A stretch of DNA of 64,000 bases from NCBI RefSeq assembly GCF_030272615.1, contig NC_081408.1:618508476-618572475 (forward strand), given 5' to 3'. Positions 21,828 to 34,612 of this stretch are shown here, in pieces. The DNA comes from Cryptomeria japonica (Eukaryota; Streptophyta; Pinopsida; Cupressales; Cupressaceae). The position numbers and the translations under genes were made by a program. Under the pieces are notes generated by a model. That model was not told the origin of the DNA, ran no database searches, and saw only the letters and a program-made list of their open reading frames with translations. How positions within the stretch are numbered: position 1 is the stretch's first letter; each line of letters starts with the position of its first letter.

Positions 21828-22766
21828 GTAATCTCTATGAGATCTTAGGTTTGTGATGTGTTACCAACCTATTGTTTTGTTTATAAGGTCGATGAGTTGT
21901 TTTGTTGTAGTGTTGGCAATTTTGGTTAAGTGTAAGAGTGATTGGTTGCCAAACCAAGAGATGTATTTGGAGTATGTGTAAAGGTAGATAGGAGCATGAA
22001 AAGGATCTGATCAAGCAGAGTAGTGTTATTTACTAGATCAGCAAACCCCTGTTGTTCCCTAATAATTACAACAATCAAATCCCCTAACCAAGTAAGCTCT
22101 AACAAACTTAAGTGCTATCTAAATCCTCTAACCAGGTGATCCATTAGCTTGGATTTCAAAATCCTCTACCGAGGTTACTCCTAAAAGGGTATTTCTTCTA
22201 ATAGGGCATTATAGTCAATCCCTTAACTGGGTGGTCCCTAATAGGACCAGTTCTTAACAAGACTTTTGTAAAAGCTTTAACAGGATTGGCTCCTAATAGG
22301 GTGAACTTCAGAAGAGTTCAGAATACATGTGGGTATTCATCCCCACCATGGTTTTTCCCATTTGGATTTTCATGTCAAAATCATTGTGTCGAGTGGTGAA
22401 TGTTTTTGTGGTTATGTTTTCTATGGTTAATTTTCTTAGCTGCTAAATCCACTTAGATATGATATGATGATGAACAGCAATCTGAAATGTGCTTTTACTT
22501 TTGTCAGTAAAGTATTTGAATGTTTTGGTTAAAAGGTTTTGAGAGTTTTAGAGTTGTTATATTGTTATTCTATTATGACAGTCAACCGGTTTACTTGACA
22601 GTGATATTGCATTTGATAGTTCAGTGTTTGAACCAGTTAATTTTGAGTTTGACTTGAGAGGTTGTTTTTGAGATTGGTAAAAGTCTAGTCAGATTGCTAT
22701 CTACTGATTCACTCCCCCCCCCCTCTCAGTAGTTGTTCGAATCCTTATTGATTCATCATACCATCA
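21828..22766 (+). repeat. Element C 5' LTR, truncated
   Basis: This matches 27716-28651 with scattered substitutions and ends CCATCA before the primer site. It includes the C-rich tract before CTCTCAG, the conserved GTGGTTTTTCCCATTTGG block (about 22350) and the CCTAATAGGG-type minirepeats (22070-22300). Confidence 0.85.
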
Positions 22767-22768
22767 AT

Positions 22769-22780
22769 TGGTATCAAAGC
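22769..22780 (+). other. Element C primer-binding site
   Basis: TGGTATCAAAGC, two bases after the LTR, differs by one base from the common plant site TGGTATCAGAGC that pairs with initiator methionine tRNA. Confidence 0.8.
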
Positions 22781-22836
22781 ATTTCAGGTCCTCTAGTGTC
22801 TAAGCCTAACAAGTTGAGGTAAAAATCTAGAAGAAC

Positions 22837-23733
22837 GTGATGAAGAAAGAAGGTGCGAAGTTTAATAGGGAAAACTACCCAATTTGGAGTGATAGAATGA
22901 AAATCTATATCAAGAGTCTAGGAAGTCAATACTGGGAACATGTTGTTATTCAATATGTTGCACCTAGTGGCACTATGTCTGATGATCAAAAGAAAGAGAA
23001 ACAAGAAAATAATCAAGCATTGGAGGCCATTATCAGTTCTTTGTCTGATTCAGAGTATGTTGATGTCCATGATATGGAGACTACTTATGAGGTGTGGAAG
23101 AAACTTGAGGAAATCTATAGCGGTGATGAGCATGTGAAGATTGCCAAAGAAGAGAGTCTGAGAGGTAAATTTGATGACATGCGGATGGCTGAAGGTGAGA
23201 ATATTCAACAATATGGTTAGAGGATCAAGGAGATAGTTGTGAAATCAAGAGTGTTGGTGGTAAAGTGGAGGATGCCACAGAGGTTTGTAAGGTGTTGAGA
23301 ACCCTTCTACCGGTCTATGCTATCTGAGTTGTAGCCATTCAGGAACTAAAGTTTATTGATAAAATTAAGGTAACTCTTGACTCCATCATTGGTAAACTTA
23401 CTGCATTTGAATTAAATGGTTATGATGGTAGTGCTCAAAAATCTGAATCTGCATTTAGAGCTTTAGTTTCTAACCCACCTATGAGGAAAAGTAGAGATGT
23501 CAGTCATAGTTATGAATCTAGATCTAGCAAAGAAGTTGATGATGAAGACAGTCTGATCAAGTTTGAAGCATTGTTTGCCAAGCGGTTACCCAAAGGTACC
23601 AGTAAGTACAAAGGTAAATTACCTTTGAAGTGTTTTGCATGTAGCAAGATTGGACACATTGCGGCTAACTGTCCTAATAGTGACAATGAGCATAAGAGTG
23701 AGAAGCAAAAGAGATTGTCTCATTGTAGTTAAT
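22837..23733 (+). pseudogene. gag: Element C gag, broken
   Basis: The start at 22837 (MMKKEGAKFNRENYPIWSD) matches the gag start of element H. The capsid region of copia type continues to a TAG at 23218-23220 (QQYG, stop). The frame then changes, and a later block ends in a zinc knuckle at 23631-23672 (CFACSKIGHIAANC, an intact CX2CX4HX4C). A further frame change follows near 23715. The protein would have packaged element RNA. The present copy cannot make it. Confidence 0.8.
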
Positions 23734-25016
23734 GGTGGTATCACTAATGAGGAATCTGAGGGAGATGCTAATGAAGACATTGTTTTTGTTTCCATTAAAG
23801 AGGAACCATCCAATCAGAAGGCATTAGTTTCTCACATAGATAGTTCTGATGATTGGATCATAGATAGTGACCGGTGACCGAAGTAAATTTCTTACTTTGA
23901 AGGAATTTGATGGAGGAGTTGTGAGATTTAGAAATGACTAACCCTGCATGATAAAAGGAAAGGGAACCATTTCTCTTAATGGAAAGCAAAGTGTAGATGA
24001 TGTTTATTGGGTTGAAGGATTAAAGCACAATCTTTTGAGTGTAGCTCAACTCAATGATAGAGGTTATCCATTGGAATTTAAGAATGGAATGTGCAAAATC
24101 TATGGGAGCAAAGGTGAACTAATTGGAACCGGAAAGTAGACAAAAGGTAACCTGTTTCACCTAAATCCTAAAGTCAACAATTGTTTAATTGTTAAAGTAG
24201 ATGATAGTTGGCTTTGGCATTGGAGATTTTGTCATATAAATTTTGATAACATTGTCAAAGTTAGTAAGTCCAAGTCGGGAAGAGGTTTGTCTCGGTTGGA
24301 AAAACCGATGAATTCTCTGTGTAAGGAATGTCAGTTGGGAAAGATGACATCCTCAAATTTTAAGAGAAAACCTTTCTTAGCATAACATTTGTTAGATTTG
24401 GTTCATATAGATCTTTGTGGACCCATAAGGACTAAAAGTATTCAAGGTGACAGATACTTTATGATCTTCACTGGTGATTGCTCAAGAATGATGTGGGTCA
24501 CATTCTTGAAGGACAAAACAAAAGCATTTAGTAAGTTCAAGGCATTCAAGGCCTTAGCTAAAAAGGAAAGTGGTAAGAAGATAAAGTGTCTGAGGACTAA
24601 TCAAGGTGGTGAATTTACTTCAGAGGAATTCACTAGATATTGTGAAGACAATGGAATTAAGAGGCAACTTTCTGCATCAAAGACACCACAACAAAATGGT
24701 ATTGCAGAGAGGAACAACCGGTTAGTTGTTGAAGCTACTAAAACAATGCTAATACAAGGAGGAGTAGCGAAAACTTTCTGGAGAGAAGCTGTCAGCACAA
24801 CTATCTACACTATGAACCGGATATTGGTAAAGAGAGGTAAGGATAAAACTCCTTATGAATACTGGTATGGTAGATCACCTAGTGTCAATTATTTTAAAAA
24901 TTTTGGCAATAAATGTTTTATCAAGAGAGGTGACTATGTTAGTAAGTTTGAGGCTAAAGGTGATGAAGGCATATTTCTTGGTTACTTCACTAAGAGTAAG
25001 GCCTACAAATGGTAGG
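23734..25016 (+). pseudogene. pol: Element C protease and integrase, broken
   Basis: The protease core reads WIIDS, after which about 17 bases present in element H are missing, removing the conserved GCSHHM segment and shifting the frame (about 23868). The integrase zinc-binding part (WHWRFCHINF, then CKECQLGK) spans about 24206-24345. In the catalytic core the first aspartate (HIDLCGP) and the glutamate (GIAERN, 24707-24709) are present. The second aspartate is asparagine (RTNQGGEF, 24599-24601). Further stops lie at about 24137 and 24380. Integration activity is lost. Confidence 0.8.
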
Positions 25017-26906
25017 ACAACCAGACATAGAGAATCATTGAAAGTGTTGATGTCCAAGTGGATGAGTATCCTAAAGTCTCAGGAGAAACCAATGAGGAGA
25101 AAGAGGAAGAAGAAACTTGCATTTTGATTTTGGAACCAAAACCGGTGAAGCTAGAAGCTAGTGAAGTGAATGTTGTAGTACTAGTTCAACTGGAACATGT
25201 AGATTCAGAAGAAGATGATGATAGTAAAGAAGAAGAACCTAAAGATAATGATCATGTCATTCCAAGGTATGTGAGACTCAATCATAATCTTGACTAGATT
25301 ATTGGAGATAAAGATGCTAGAGTGTTAACCAGAAGAAGAATTAGAGAGAATTCTTGCATGATCTCCACTATTGAGCCTATAACTGCTAAGGAAGCATTTG
25401 AAGATGATCATTGGATCAAAGATATGGAGGAGGAGCTTGACCAGATCGAGAATAACAATACACGGACCCTAGTACCTAGATCGATGAATAAAAATGCGAT
25501 AGGTATTAAATGGGTATTCAGGAATAAATTGAATGAAGATGGAGTAGTAGTCAGAAACAAAGCTAGATTGGTATGCAAAGGTTGTGCATAGGAAGAAGGA
25601 GAATACTATGGTGAGAAATTTGCACCAGTTGCTAGATTGGAAGGTGTTAGGACTCTACTTGCATTTGCAGCATATAATGGATTCAAAGTATATCAGATGG
25701 ATGTGAAGTTAGCATTTCTAAATGGAATATTGGAAGAATAAGTATACATTGAGCAACAAGATGACTATGCTTTGACTGATGCAAAGGATATGGTGTGGAA
25801 ACTGCACAAGGAACTATATGGTTTTAAGCAAGCACTGAGAGCATGGTATGAAAGGATACATTCACACTTGATGAAGATAGGTTTTCAGAGAACCAGTGAA
25901 GACAACAAAATATATCTCAAATCTGGAGATGATAAGATACTGGTGAGTGAAGTTTTTGTGGATGATATTATATTTGGAGGTAATGATGACATGAGTGTTG
26001 ACTTTGCAAATGAGATGAAAAGTGAATTTGAAATGTCTCTAGTAGGAGATAAAATTCTTCATAGGTTTGTAAATTTAGCAGATGAAGAGTGGTATTTTTA
26101 TCACACAGTCTAAATATGTGAAAGAAGTATTGAAGACATTCGCAATGAGTGACTATAGACCAATTGCGACACCAGTGGTTACAGGTTATAAACTGTCTAA
26201 GGAGGATGAAGCCGCATTTGTTGATGAAAAGATGTACAGGTCAATGATAGGGAAACTGTATTATGTTGTTCACAATAGACCGAATATTGCTCATGCAGTT
26301 GGTTTATTTGCCAGATTGCAGAAGAATCCAAAGGAGACACACTTGATAGAAACCAAAAGGATATTCAGATATTTGAAAGTTACTATCGACTATGGATTAT
26401 GGTATCCATATGCAGACAAATTTGATTTGAAGGTTTATACAGATGCAAACTCAACAGGTAATGTTGATGATAGGAAGAGCACAATCGATGGTACATTCTT
26501 TCTTGGAGGAAAACTTGTATCTTGGAGCAGCAAGAAGCAGAGTTGTATATCACAGTCCACTGTTGAAGTTGAGTATGTTACAACATATATGAATTGTACC
26601 CAGGCAATCTAGATGAAACACATTCTGGAAGGATTCAAGGAGAAGATTACAGATCCAGTAAAGATTTTATGTGACAACACCAGTGCAATAAATATTTCAA
26701 AGAACCCAGTGTTGCATGCTAGAACCAAGCATAGTGAGCAGAAATGTCATTTCTTGAGAGATAAAGTGCAGAGTAAAGATGTTTTATTGGAGCATATATC
26801 TACTAAGGAGAAAATTGCGGATATCTTTACTAAACCTATGGCTAAGACTATATTTGAGTATCTTAGAGGTAATCTAGGGGTTGTGCCCCTACATGAGGTC
26901 AATTGA
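25017..26906 (+). pseudogene. pol: Element C reverse transcriptase and RNase H, broken
   Basis: An acidic linker (25058-25297) leads to RT: KWVFRNKLNEDG, then VYQMDVKLAFLNG, then the catalytic FVDD box near 25955-25966. Stops interrupt at about 25296, 25589 and 25739, and the frame changes near 26085. RNase H (about 26430-26906) keeps the aspartate in YTDANS, the glutamate in VEVEYV and the aspartate in LCDNTS, with a TAG at 26610-26612. It ends in IADIFTKP and GVVPLHEVN, the usual copia tail. Confidence 0.85.
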
Positions 26907-27247
26907 GCAATGTGGAATACATCGGTCCCGAAGCTAATTGAAGAATCTTTAAACAGGAATGGTGCAGAGTGGAGTTATTCCACAAGGGGGGGCATCAAGT
27001 TGCAAATTGTTGATGTAGAATAGTGAAGTATGACACTGCATAGTTTACTTTCACTTTGGCATTGTTGTCAAAGGGGGAGAAGAACTATATGATTGATAGA
27101 GAGAAGATCTATAGCTAGTTACCAGTTGAAGACATGGACTCAGTTGAAGGAGAGTACATGATAAAATGTAAACTAGGATTCCTATACACAATCATCACAA
27201 TCAAGGGTATTGATACTTGTATTGCCATCAATGCCAAAGGGGGAGAT
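26907..27247 (+). other. Element C 3' untranslated region and polypurine tract
   Basis: This is non-coding. It ends in GCCAAAGGGGGAGAT, the purine tract directly before the 3' LTR. The same tract ends the internal region of element D. Confidence 0.7.
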
Positions 27248-28651
27248 TATAGGCATTTGCATGACAATTGCATTGATGAAATATTATGTTGTCATTGATG
27301 TCAATTGTAACTGGTAATCATGTTTTTATGATGTTGTTTTGCAACCAATAGGTGAGCTAGTGAAGTAAATCGGTATTACTTGAGAAGAAGTGAGATCAAC
27401 CAGTAACCCTACATGTTGGTGTGCCAAACCCTAACCGATGGAGCTTGGTGAACTGGTTGTATTCGTTTATGATCAAATGATGAACGGTAATGATTATGCC
27501 ACACATACATGTCATATGAGAAGAGTTTCAAATGGTTTTTGGTGCATAGAGATAATGGTTTTATCTTGGGAATGAGCGAGTACATTGCATGAAGTGGAAA
27601 CCGCGTGCTGAGTTACAAGGATCAATGAAGTGATGATCAAGGAGCAGTCGAGGTTGTCTTGAATCATGTGCAATAATTGGTATGTAATCCAATAGTCATA
27701 CTTGAACCGATTTGTTTGTAATCTTTATGACATCTTAGGTTTGTGATGTGTTACCGACCTATTGTTTTGTTTATAAGGTCGGTGAGTTGTTTTGTTGTAG
27801 TGTTGGCAATTTTCGTTAAGTGTAAGAGTGATTGGTTGCCGAACCAGGAGATGTATCTATAGTATGTGTAAAGGCATATAGGAGCATGAAAAGAATCTGA
27901 TCAAGTAGAGTAGTTCTATTTACCAAATCAGCAAACCCATGTTGTTCTCTAATAATTACGACAGTCAAATCCCCTAACTAGGTAAGCTCTAACAGGCTTA
28001 AGTGCTATCTGAATCCTCTAACCAGGTGATTCATTAGCTTGGATTTTAAAATCCTCTACCAAGGTTACTCCTAATAGGGTATTGCTTCTAATAGGGCATT
28101 ATAGTCAATCCCTTAACCGGGTGGTCCCTAATAGGATCTGCTCTTAACAGGACTTTTGTAAAAGCTTTAACAGGCTTGGCTCCTAATAGTGTGAACTTCA
28201 GAAGAGTTCATAATACTTGTGGGTATTCATCCCCACCGTGGTTTTTCCCATTTGGGTTTCCACGTCAAAATTATTGTGTCAAGTGGTGAATGTTTTTGTG
28301 GTTATGTTTGCTATGGTTAATTTGCTTAACTGCTAAATCCACTTAGATATGATATAATGACCGACAACAATCTGAAATGTGCTTTTACTTTTGTCAGTAA
28401 AGTATTTGGATGTTTTGGTTAAAAGGTTTTGAGAGTTTCAGAGTTGTTATATTGTTATTCTGTTATGACAGTCAACTAGTTTACTTGACAGTGATATTGC
28501 ATTTGATAATTCAGTGTTTGAACCAATCAGTTTTGAGTTTGACTTGAGAGGTTGTTTTTGAGGTTGGTGAAAGTCTAGTCAGTTTTATATCTACTGATTC
28601 ACCCCCCCTCTCAGATGTTGTCTGGATCCTTATTGATTCATCATACCATCA
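27248..28651 (+). repeat. Element C 3' LTR
   Basis: It is about 1404 bp, from the end of the purine tract (TATAGGCATT, where TG would be expected) to CCATCA. From 27716 it matches the 5' copy. It contains the C-tract, the conserved GTGGTTTTTCCC block and the minirepeats. Confidence 0.8.
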
Positions 28652-30650
28652 GACACCATACAACTTTAGGGGTCCTATGGTGTCCTAAGGGGTCATATGG
28701 TATCCTATGACCCCTTAGGACACTATATGAGCCCTTAGACCACCATATGGTGTCGTTAGGGGTTGTATGGTGTCCTAAGTGGTCATAGGACACCATATGA
28801 TATCCTAAGTGTCATTAGGGGTCGTATGGTGTCCTAAAGGGTCATATGGTGTCCTATGACTACTTAGGATACGACACAACCCCTAACGACACCTTATGAC
28901 ACCTTAGGTGTTGATAGGCATCGTATGGTGTCCTATGACCCCTCAAGACACCATACTACTCCTATCTTATGACCCCTTAGGACACCATATGAGCACTTAG
29001 GGAACCATATGGTATCATTAGGGATCGTATGGTGTCTTAAGGGGTCATAGGACACCATATGAGCCCTTAGGATACCATATGGTGTCTTTTGGGGTCGTAT
29101 GGTGTCATAAGGGGTCATAGGACACCATATGACCCTTTAGAACACCATGTTGTTAGGGGTCGTATGGTGTCCTAAAGGGTCATATGGTTTTCTTTGACCC
29201 CTTAGGACACCATATGACCCCTTAGGTGTCATTAAGCATCATATTGTATCCTAAAGAGTCATATGGTATCCTATGACCCCTTAGAAGACCATATGAGCCC
29301 TTGGAACATCATATGATGTCGTTAGGGGTCGTATGGTGTCCTAAGGGGTCGTATGGTGTCCTAAGGGGTCATATAGTGTCCTATGACCTCTTAGGACACC
29401 ATACAACTCCTAACGACACCATATGACACCTTAGGTGTCGTTAGGGGTTGTATGGTGTCCTATGACCCCTTATGACACCATATGAGCCCTTAGGACACCA
29501 TATGGTGTTTTTAGGGGTTGTATGGTGTTCTAAGGAGTCATAGGACACCATATGACCCCTTAGGACACCATACGACTGCTAATGACACCATAGGGGTCGT
29601 ATGGTGTCCTAAGGGGTCATATGGTATCTTATGACCCCTTAAGACACCATATGGGCCCTTAAGACACCATATGGTGTTTTTAGGGGTTGTATGGTGTCCC
29701 AAAGGGTCATATGATGTCCTATGACCCCTTAGGTGTCGTTAGGGGTCATATGGTGTCCTAAGGGGTCATATGGTGTCCTATGACCCCTTAAGACACCATA
29801 TGACCTCTTAAGACACTATAAGGTGTCGTTAGGGTTTGTATGGTTTCCTGAGGGGTCATATGGTGTCCTATGACTCCTCAGGACACCATAAGTCCCCTAG
29901 CAACACCATGTGACCCCTTAGTTGTCATTAGGGGTCATATTGTGTCCTAAAGGGTTATATGGTGTCCTATGACCCCTTAGGACACCACATGAGCCCTTAG
30001 GATAGCATATGGTATCATCAAGGGTCACATGGTGTGCTAGGGGGTCATATTATGTCCTAAGGGATTATAAGATATCATATGACCCCTTAGAACACCATAT
30101 GGTGTTGTTATGGGTCATATGGTGTCCTAATGGGTCATATGGCATTCTATGACCCCTTAGGACATCATATTGTGTCATAAGGGTTCATATGGTGTTCTAA
30201 GGAGTCATATGGTCTCTTATGACCCCTTAGGACACCATATGACCCCTTAACACACCATATAGTGTTGTAAGGGGTCATATTGTGTTCTATGACTCCTTAG
30301 GATGCCATATGACATCATATGGTGTCGTTAGGGGTCATATTGTATCATATGGGGTCATATGATATTCTATGATGCCTTAGGACACCACATAACCCCTTAG
30401 GTTACCATATGGTGTCCTTAGGTGTTAGATGGTGTCCTAAGGGGTCTTATGGTGTCTTATAACCCCTTAGGAAACCATATGACCCCTTTTAACATCCTTG
30501 TGCATGACATGACCCTTTAGGACCATATGATGTCCATATGGTGTCCTAAGGGATCATATGTTATTCTAACACATGTGATACCCCTTATAACCCCATATGA
30601 CACCTAACGACACCATGTGAACCCTCGAAATACCATATGGCCACTAACGA
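28652..30650. repeat. Satellite-like array of a 20-mer in both orientations
   Basis: About 2 kb is built from variants of GGGGTCATATGGTGTCCTAA and its reverse complement TTAGGACACCATATGACCCC, in mixed order, with insertions such as GTCGTTAG between units. The two orientations alternate often, so many local hairpins are possible. By length there is room for about 100 units. Frames inside it are repeat artefacts. It begins exactly at the 3' edge of element C. Confidence 0.9.
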
Positions 30651-30850
30651 AAATATTAATTTAATATAAATTTTAATATATACATTTATATATTATAGTA
30701 TTAATATATAACATTTTTATTATATATTAATATAATAATATTCAATATATTAATATATTGATATACATTATATTAATATTGTAATAATATATTAATATTC
30801 TATTAATATATTAATATTCTATTAATATATTAATATTATTAATATCATAA
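30651..30850. repeat. TA-rich low-complexity tract
   Basis: Almost only A and T in ATATTAATA-type words, with frequent short palindromes. It directly follows the 20-mer array. Confidence 0.85.
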
Positions 30851-33046
30851 CTGCTAGAAACAGATATCGGATATCCTATTTTTTCGAATATCCAATTTTT
30901 ATGACATAAATTTCAAATTTTGAAATTTGGCTCAAGAATTCTTTGTGATTTGGTTTGGAAATGATGAGCATGGAAGGTCAATAGAAAAAATGTGTTTTTG
31001 AGTATTATTTGATTTTCCAAATTTCGTACTAGTGGCTGACGACTTTTTTTTCTAGCAAAAATTTATAAAACAAAAAGGGTTTTTTAAGGACATTCTCAGC
31101 TTTCCAACAATATAAGGATTGTCTTATTTTGACCTTAATAAATAATTATTATTTATTTTCTAGTTGAATTCTAACTAAAGTCCTAATTGATAGGCTAATT
31201 GAAAAACACATGTAACTTTCAAACGGTATCACATTTTTTTAATTTGAAACATGCATCACATTCTATGCTTTGTCTACTATAGGAAAAAAATGAATTTCAT
31301 AAAGTTTAGACCAAGTTAAGGTGGTCAGATGTAGGAGTTTTTGAAATTCTAAAAAGTTGTAGTAAAAAAAATCATAATTAATTATTTACTTCATAAAAAA
31401 TTACAAAAATATATGTGTCACATCTGGACATGATTCTACTACTTATATTATAATTCTTATAAAAAAAATTATGTTTTCATTGTGATTAGGGTGGTCAGAC
31501 ATACACCTACTTCCTTTTTTTTCCTGAAATTTTAGTACCACTGTATTGAAATTTCAAAATTTCATCAAATATATATTTTTTTTTCAAAAAACAACTAGTA
31601 TCTTAGAAACTACATTCAATTTTCTACAGATTCTCTTCTTACATATTTTCAAAATAATGTTCATAACTTACTCAAATTTTCATGTCAAGCTGCATAACTC
31701 TAATTTTTTGAAATTTCATTGCCACTTAAGGGCCTGTTTTGGCACACCATGATCCTGCACATACCCCAATAATTAATCTTTTGAGACTAATCATTTCTCC
31801 TATTCTTCTAAAGTCCTCCTAATCATCATTTCTTCTAAACCTTTATTAGTTAATTAATTTTAATTAACTAAGATAACCACGTGATTCCTACAAATCACCT
31901 TTTCTAATCCTATCATCTAGCCTAATTAAATATTCTTTAATCATGCTTATGTCCTCAATTTTAAAATCATCCACTCGTTGTATCTCCTCATGTCACATCC
32001 TCCTAACTTTCCCACTTGCACTCTAATCACTCATCAACCCACCTAATTAGTACCCTTAATTATTTGTGCATTCATGATCACCTTGATTAGGAATGGGTCA
32101 ACTCTTTTCTATAAATGGCTTTTCTATATCATCCTCCAAACGTTAAATTCTACCAACTTTATCTCTTCCAAGGAATGCCAAATCTTTTCACACTCTAATG
32201 TCCCCTCTTCCCAAGGAATTTTTAATTCCTTTTTCTCATTTATTCTCCCCACACATCTCTTATATTGGAATTTTTAATTCCTCCTCCCTTCCCCCAAAGA
32301 ATTTTGTATTAATTTTCTCTTTCCACTATACTTGGGGAGCTCTTCCCCATGTACCTTGAGGGGTGTGAAGACAAGAAATTCCTTTATGGAATATCTATTG
32401 GATCTCACACCTTATCCTCTCAATCCTCTCTAACTTTATTTCAATCCCAACCCTCAATTTTGAATCAATCTTGGCCCTCCATTTTGGCCTCCTCCAATAT
32501 ATAAATTAGAGTCTCCTCCCTTCACAAATTATCCACAGTTTGAATAATCTTATGCTACTAGTTCAAGCCTTGATATCATCCATTGCATCCTTACCATTCC
32601 CAATTCATGTCTCATATAAACCTACTTCATCCATCACAGTCATCTTCATAGAAAATCCTATCTTTTTGTGTAGTGGAGAATAGTCCACAAATCCCCATCA
32701 GAGGAGAAAAACAAATCATGTGCAGCTATGGTGCATCACTCCACTTCATCAAGCTCGATCAGAGGAAGGAGCGAGAATCTAGCTAGATTAATGGTTTGTT
32801 AGTGCAATTAAAAACTTGATTCGGTGTTCTATTTATGATTTATGCATTAACCATTAGTTTATAATTTTAAAATCTTCACTATCAAATGGATAAGGTAATT
32901 TTATTATATTATACACCAAAAATTAATTATAATCTTTTGAAGTTAATCCCCCATTTTCAAAACTTTAAATACTCACAAATTTTGCATACAAAATCTTTTT
33001 TTTCCTATCACCTCCTTTCTCTATCACTTGTCTATCTATACTTCTA
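30851..33046. other. Unassigned region, possible LTR-like DNA
   Basis: No gene is supported. From about 31740 to 32800 the sequence is pyrimidine-rich with a TATATAAATTAG word at about 32501, and resembles the style of the LTRs of elements A and E. I could not find its partner, so this remains a guess. GGTGGTCAGA occurs twice (about 31320 and 31490). Confidence 0.35.
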
Positions 33047-33051
33047 TAAAT

Positions 33052-34549
33052 TGTTAGAATTTCACAAAGAGATATTGTTGGCATTTTAGTAAGTTTGTTG
33101 GTATGAGGATATTGAGAAGGTTGTTGAAGATTGTGGATATAACTGAGAAAGGATGATTATTGTCTTAATAATATTATTTTGTCATTGATGTCAAGCAATT
33201 GATTTTCTGATTCAGTATGATGTTGCCATATCTTAATGAGTATGTTTTGATAAGTATAAAGATGTCGGTAAGTGACACAGAAAGAATGAAAATGAAGGGG
33301 AGTAATAAGTTATTCAATGGGCAACTATTACCGAGTTAGACAATGATGAGATTTTGTTGTTTTGATTATTTTGATATCCTATATATATATGAGTATTCTA
33401 AGAATGAGAAAAGATTTCATTCATTAGATGAGTTAAGGTTTGATATTGTTCTATGTTACCGAGCAAGATGCTAGAAGGTAAACCCTAAGGTTATCGCTAT
33501 TGGTTAAAGAAGGTAGAATATCTACTGAGTGAGGTTCAGTATTTGCCGAGTAACAACCAAGTAATAACAACATGCATTGGATGGATAAAAGTATTATTAA
33601 ATGAAAGATGCCAATGAGCTAGAGATGTATAGATGATTGGTATGTAATGAAAGAAGTTTGTTGAAGATCTACGACAATGAAATTACAAGAGTTAGATCTA
33701 CAGCACAGTTTGAACGGTCATAACCTAGCACAAGTTCCAAGGCAAGATAAAACATTTTCAGATCAAAGGATACAATGAACCTAGTCAAGTTTGAAGATCT
33801 GATGGGTAAGATTGATCATGGGAAATGTGATCAAGGAGATTAAGCGGTTAGGAATTGTTTATAAATAAGAAATTGTTGATGAACAATGCATGTGGGCAAA
33901 ATAGAAGAACAATACTGATACTACAATAGTGATCACTGAGCATAGAAGATTGAATATCTAATTAAAGAACAGATTGAAAAGCCCAACAAGGAGCAAGATA
34001 AGTCTTATGACAAGATTATTTTGAGCACACAGAGTCTGCTTTAGCATTTCAGATGTGAAGTTGTAGATATATCTTATACTATCATTTATTTTGTAAGTGA
34101 TAGGAAATCTCTTAACCAAGTGGACCTAACAGTCTTATTTGTAAATCCTCTAGCAAGGTAACATTCTGAATGAGTGTTTGAAATCCTTTGACAAGGTCAC
34201 TTCTAACAAAGTGCAAGATTCTAACAAGTCTAAGGGAAATCCCTTAATCGGGTCACATCTAGCAATGTGTTTATATAATTTGTAACAAGATTGGCTTTTA
34301 ACCGAGCATACTCTAGAAGGGTATATTTCTTAGTGGGTCCAAAATCCCACAATGGTTTTTCCCTATTTGGGTTTCCATGTTAAATCTAGTGTTAAATGTG
34401 TTATGATGTCTTAAGTGTATCTGTTTATGAGTTTGAATGATTTATAGTTGAATAGTTACATAGCAATGAAGGCTACCGAGGTTGAATCTGATAAATTTAT
34501 TGCATAGTGAGTTTTTATGATTCACCCCCCCCCTCTCATCTTATTAACA
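33052..34549 (+). repeat. Element D 5' LTR
   Basis: It is 1498 bp, with TGTTAG...TTAACA ends. It has a second LTR-start-like word 24 bases in (TGTTGGCATT at 33076, preceded by AAAGAGATAT), a TATA-like run at 33380, minirepeats at 34120-34320 and the C-tract before CTCTCATC. Confidence 0.95.
33380..33390 (+). promoter_or_regulatory. Probable TATA box of element D LTR
   Basis: TATATATATAT follows GATATCC and is kept in the 3' LTR at about 39525-39535. It is the best core-promoter candidate in this LTR. Confidence 0.45.
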
Positions 34550-34551
34550 AT

Positions 34552-34563
34552 TGGTATCAGAGA
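34552..34563 (+). other. Element D primer-binding site
   Basis: TGGTATCAGAGA lies two bases after the 5' LTR. It matches 11 of 12 bases of the usual initiator-methionine tRNA site. Confidence 0.85.
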
Positions 34564-34612
34564 TTTGGACTCCAAAAGAAAATTTTAAAGATACTTGAGG
34601 CAAGATCCGAAG

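Larger units (their letters stand above)
21828..28651 (+). mobile_element. Element C: decayed Ty1/copia retrotransposon
   Basis: The order is truncated 5' LTR, initiator-methionine-type primer site, gag, protease, integrase, reverse transcriptase, RNase H, purine tract, 3' LTR; integrase before RT defines copia. The reading frames are broken by stops and several frame changes. The 5' LTR begins inside the LTR, lacking about 468 bp, so no target duplication can be tested. On the right the LTR directly abuts the 20-mer array. The gag and pol are close relatives of element H. Confidence 0.85.

Noticed and set aside
28933-29118. 61-codon minus-strand frame
   Set aside because: It is a translation of the 20-mer array.
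28652-30650. CRISPR-like array
   Set aside because: There are no unique spacers of constant length, units occur in both orientations, and the setting is plant repeat DNA.
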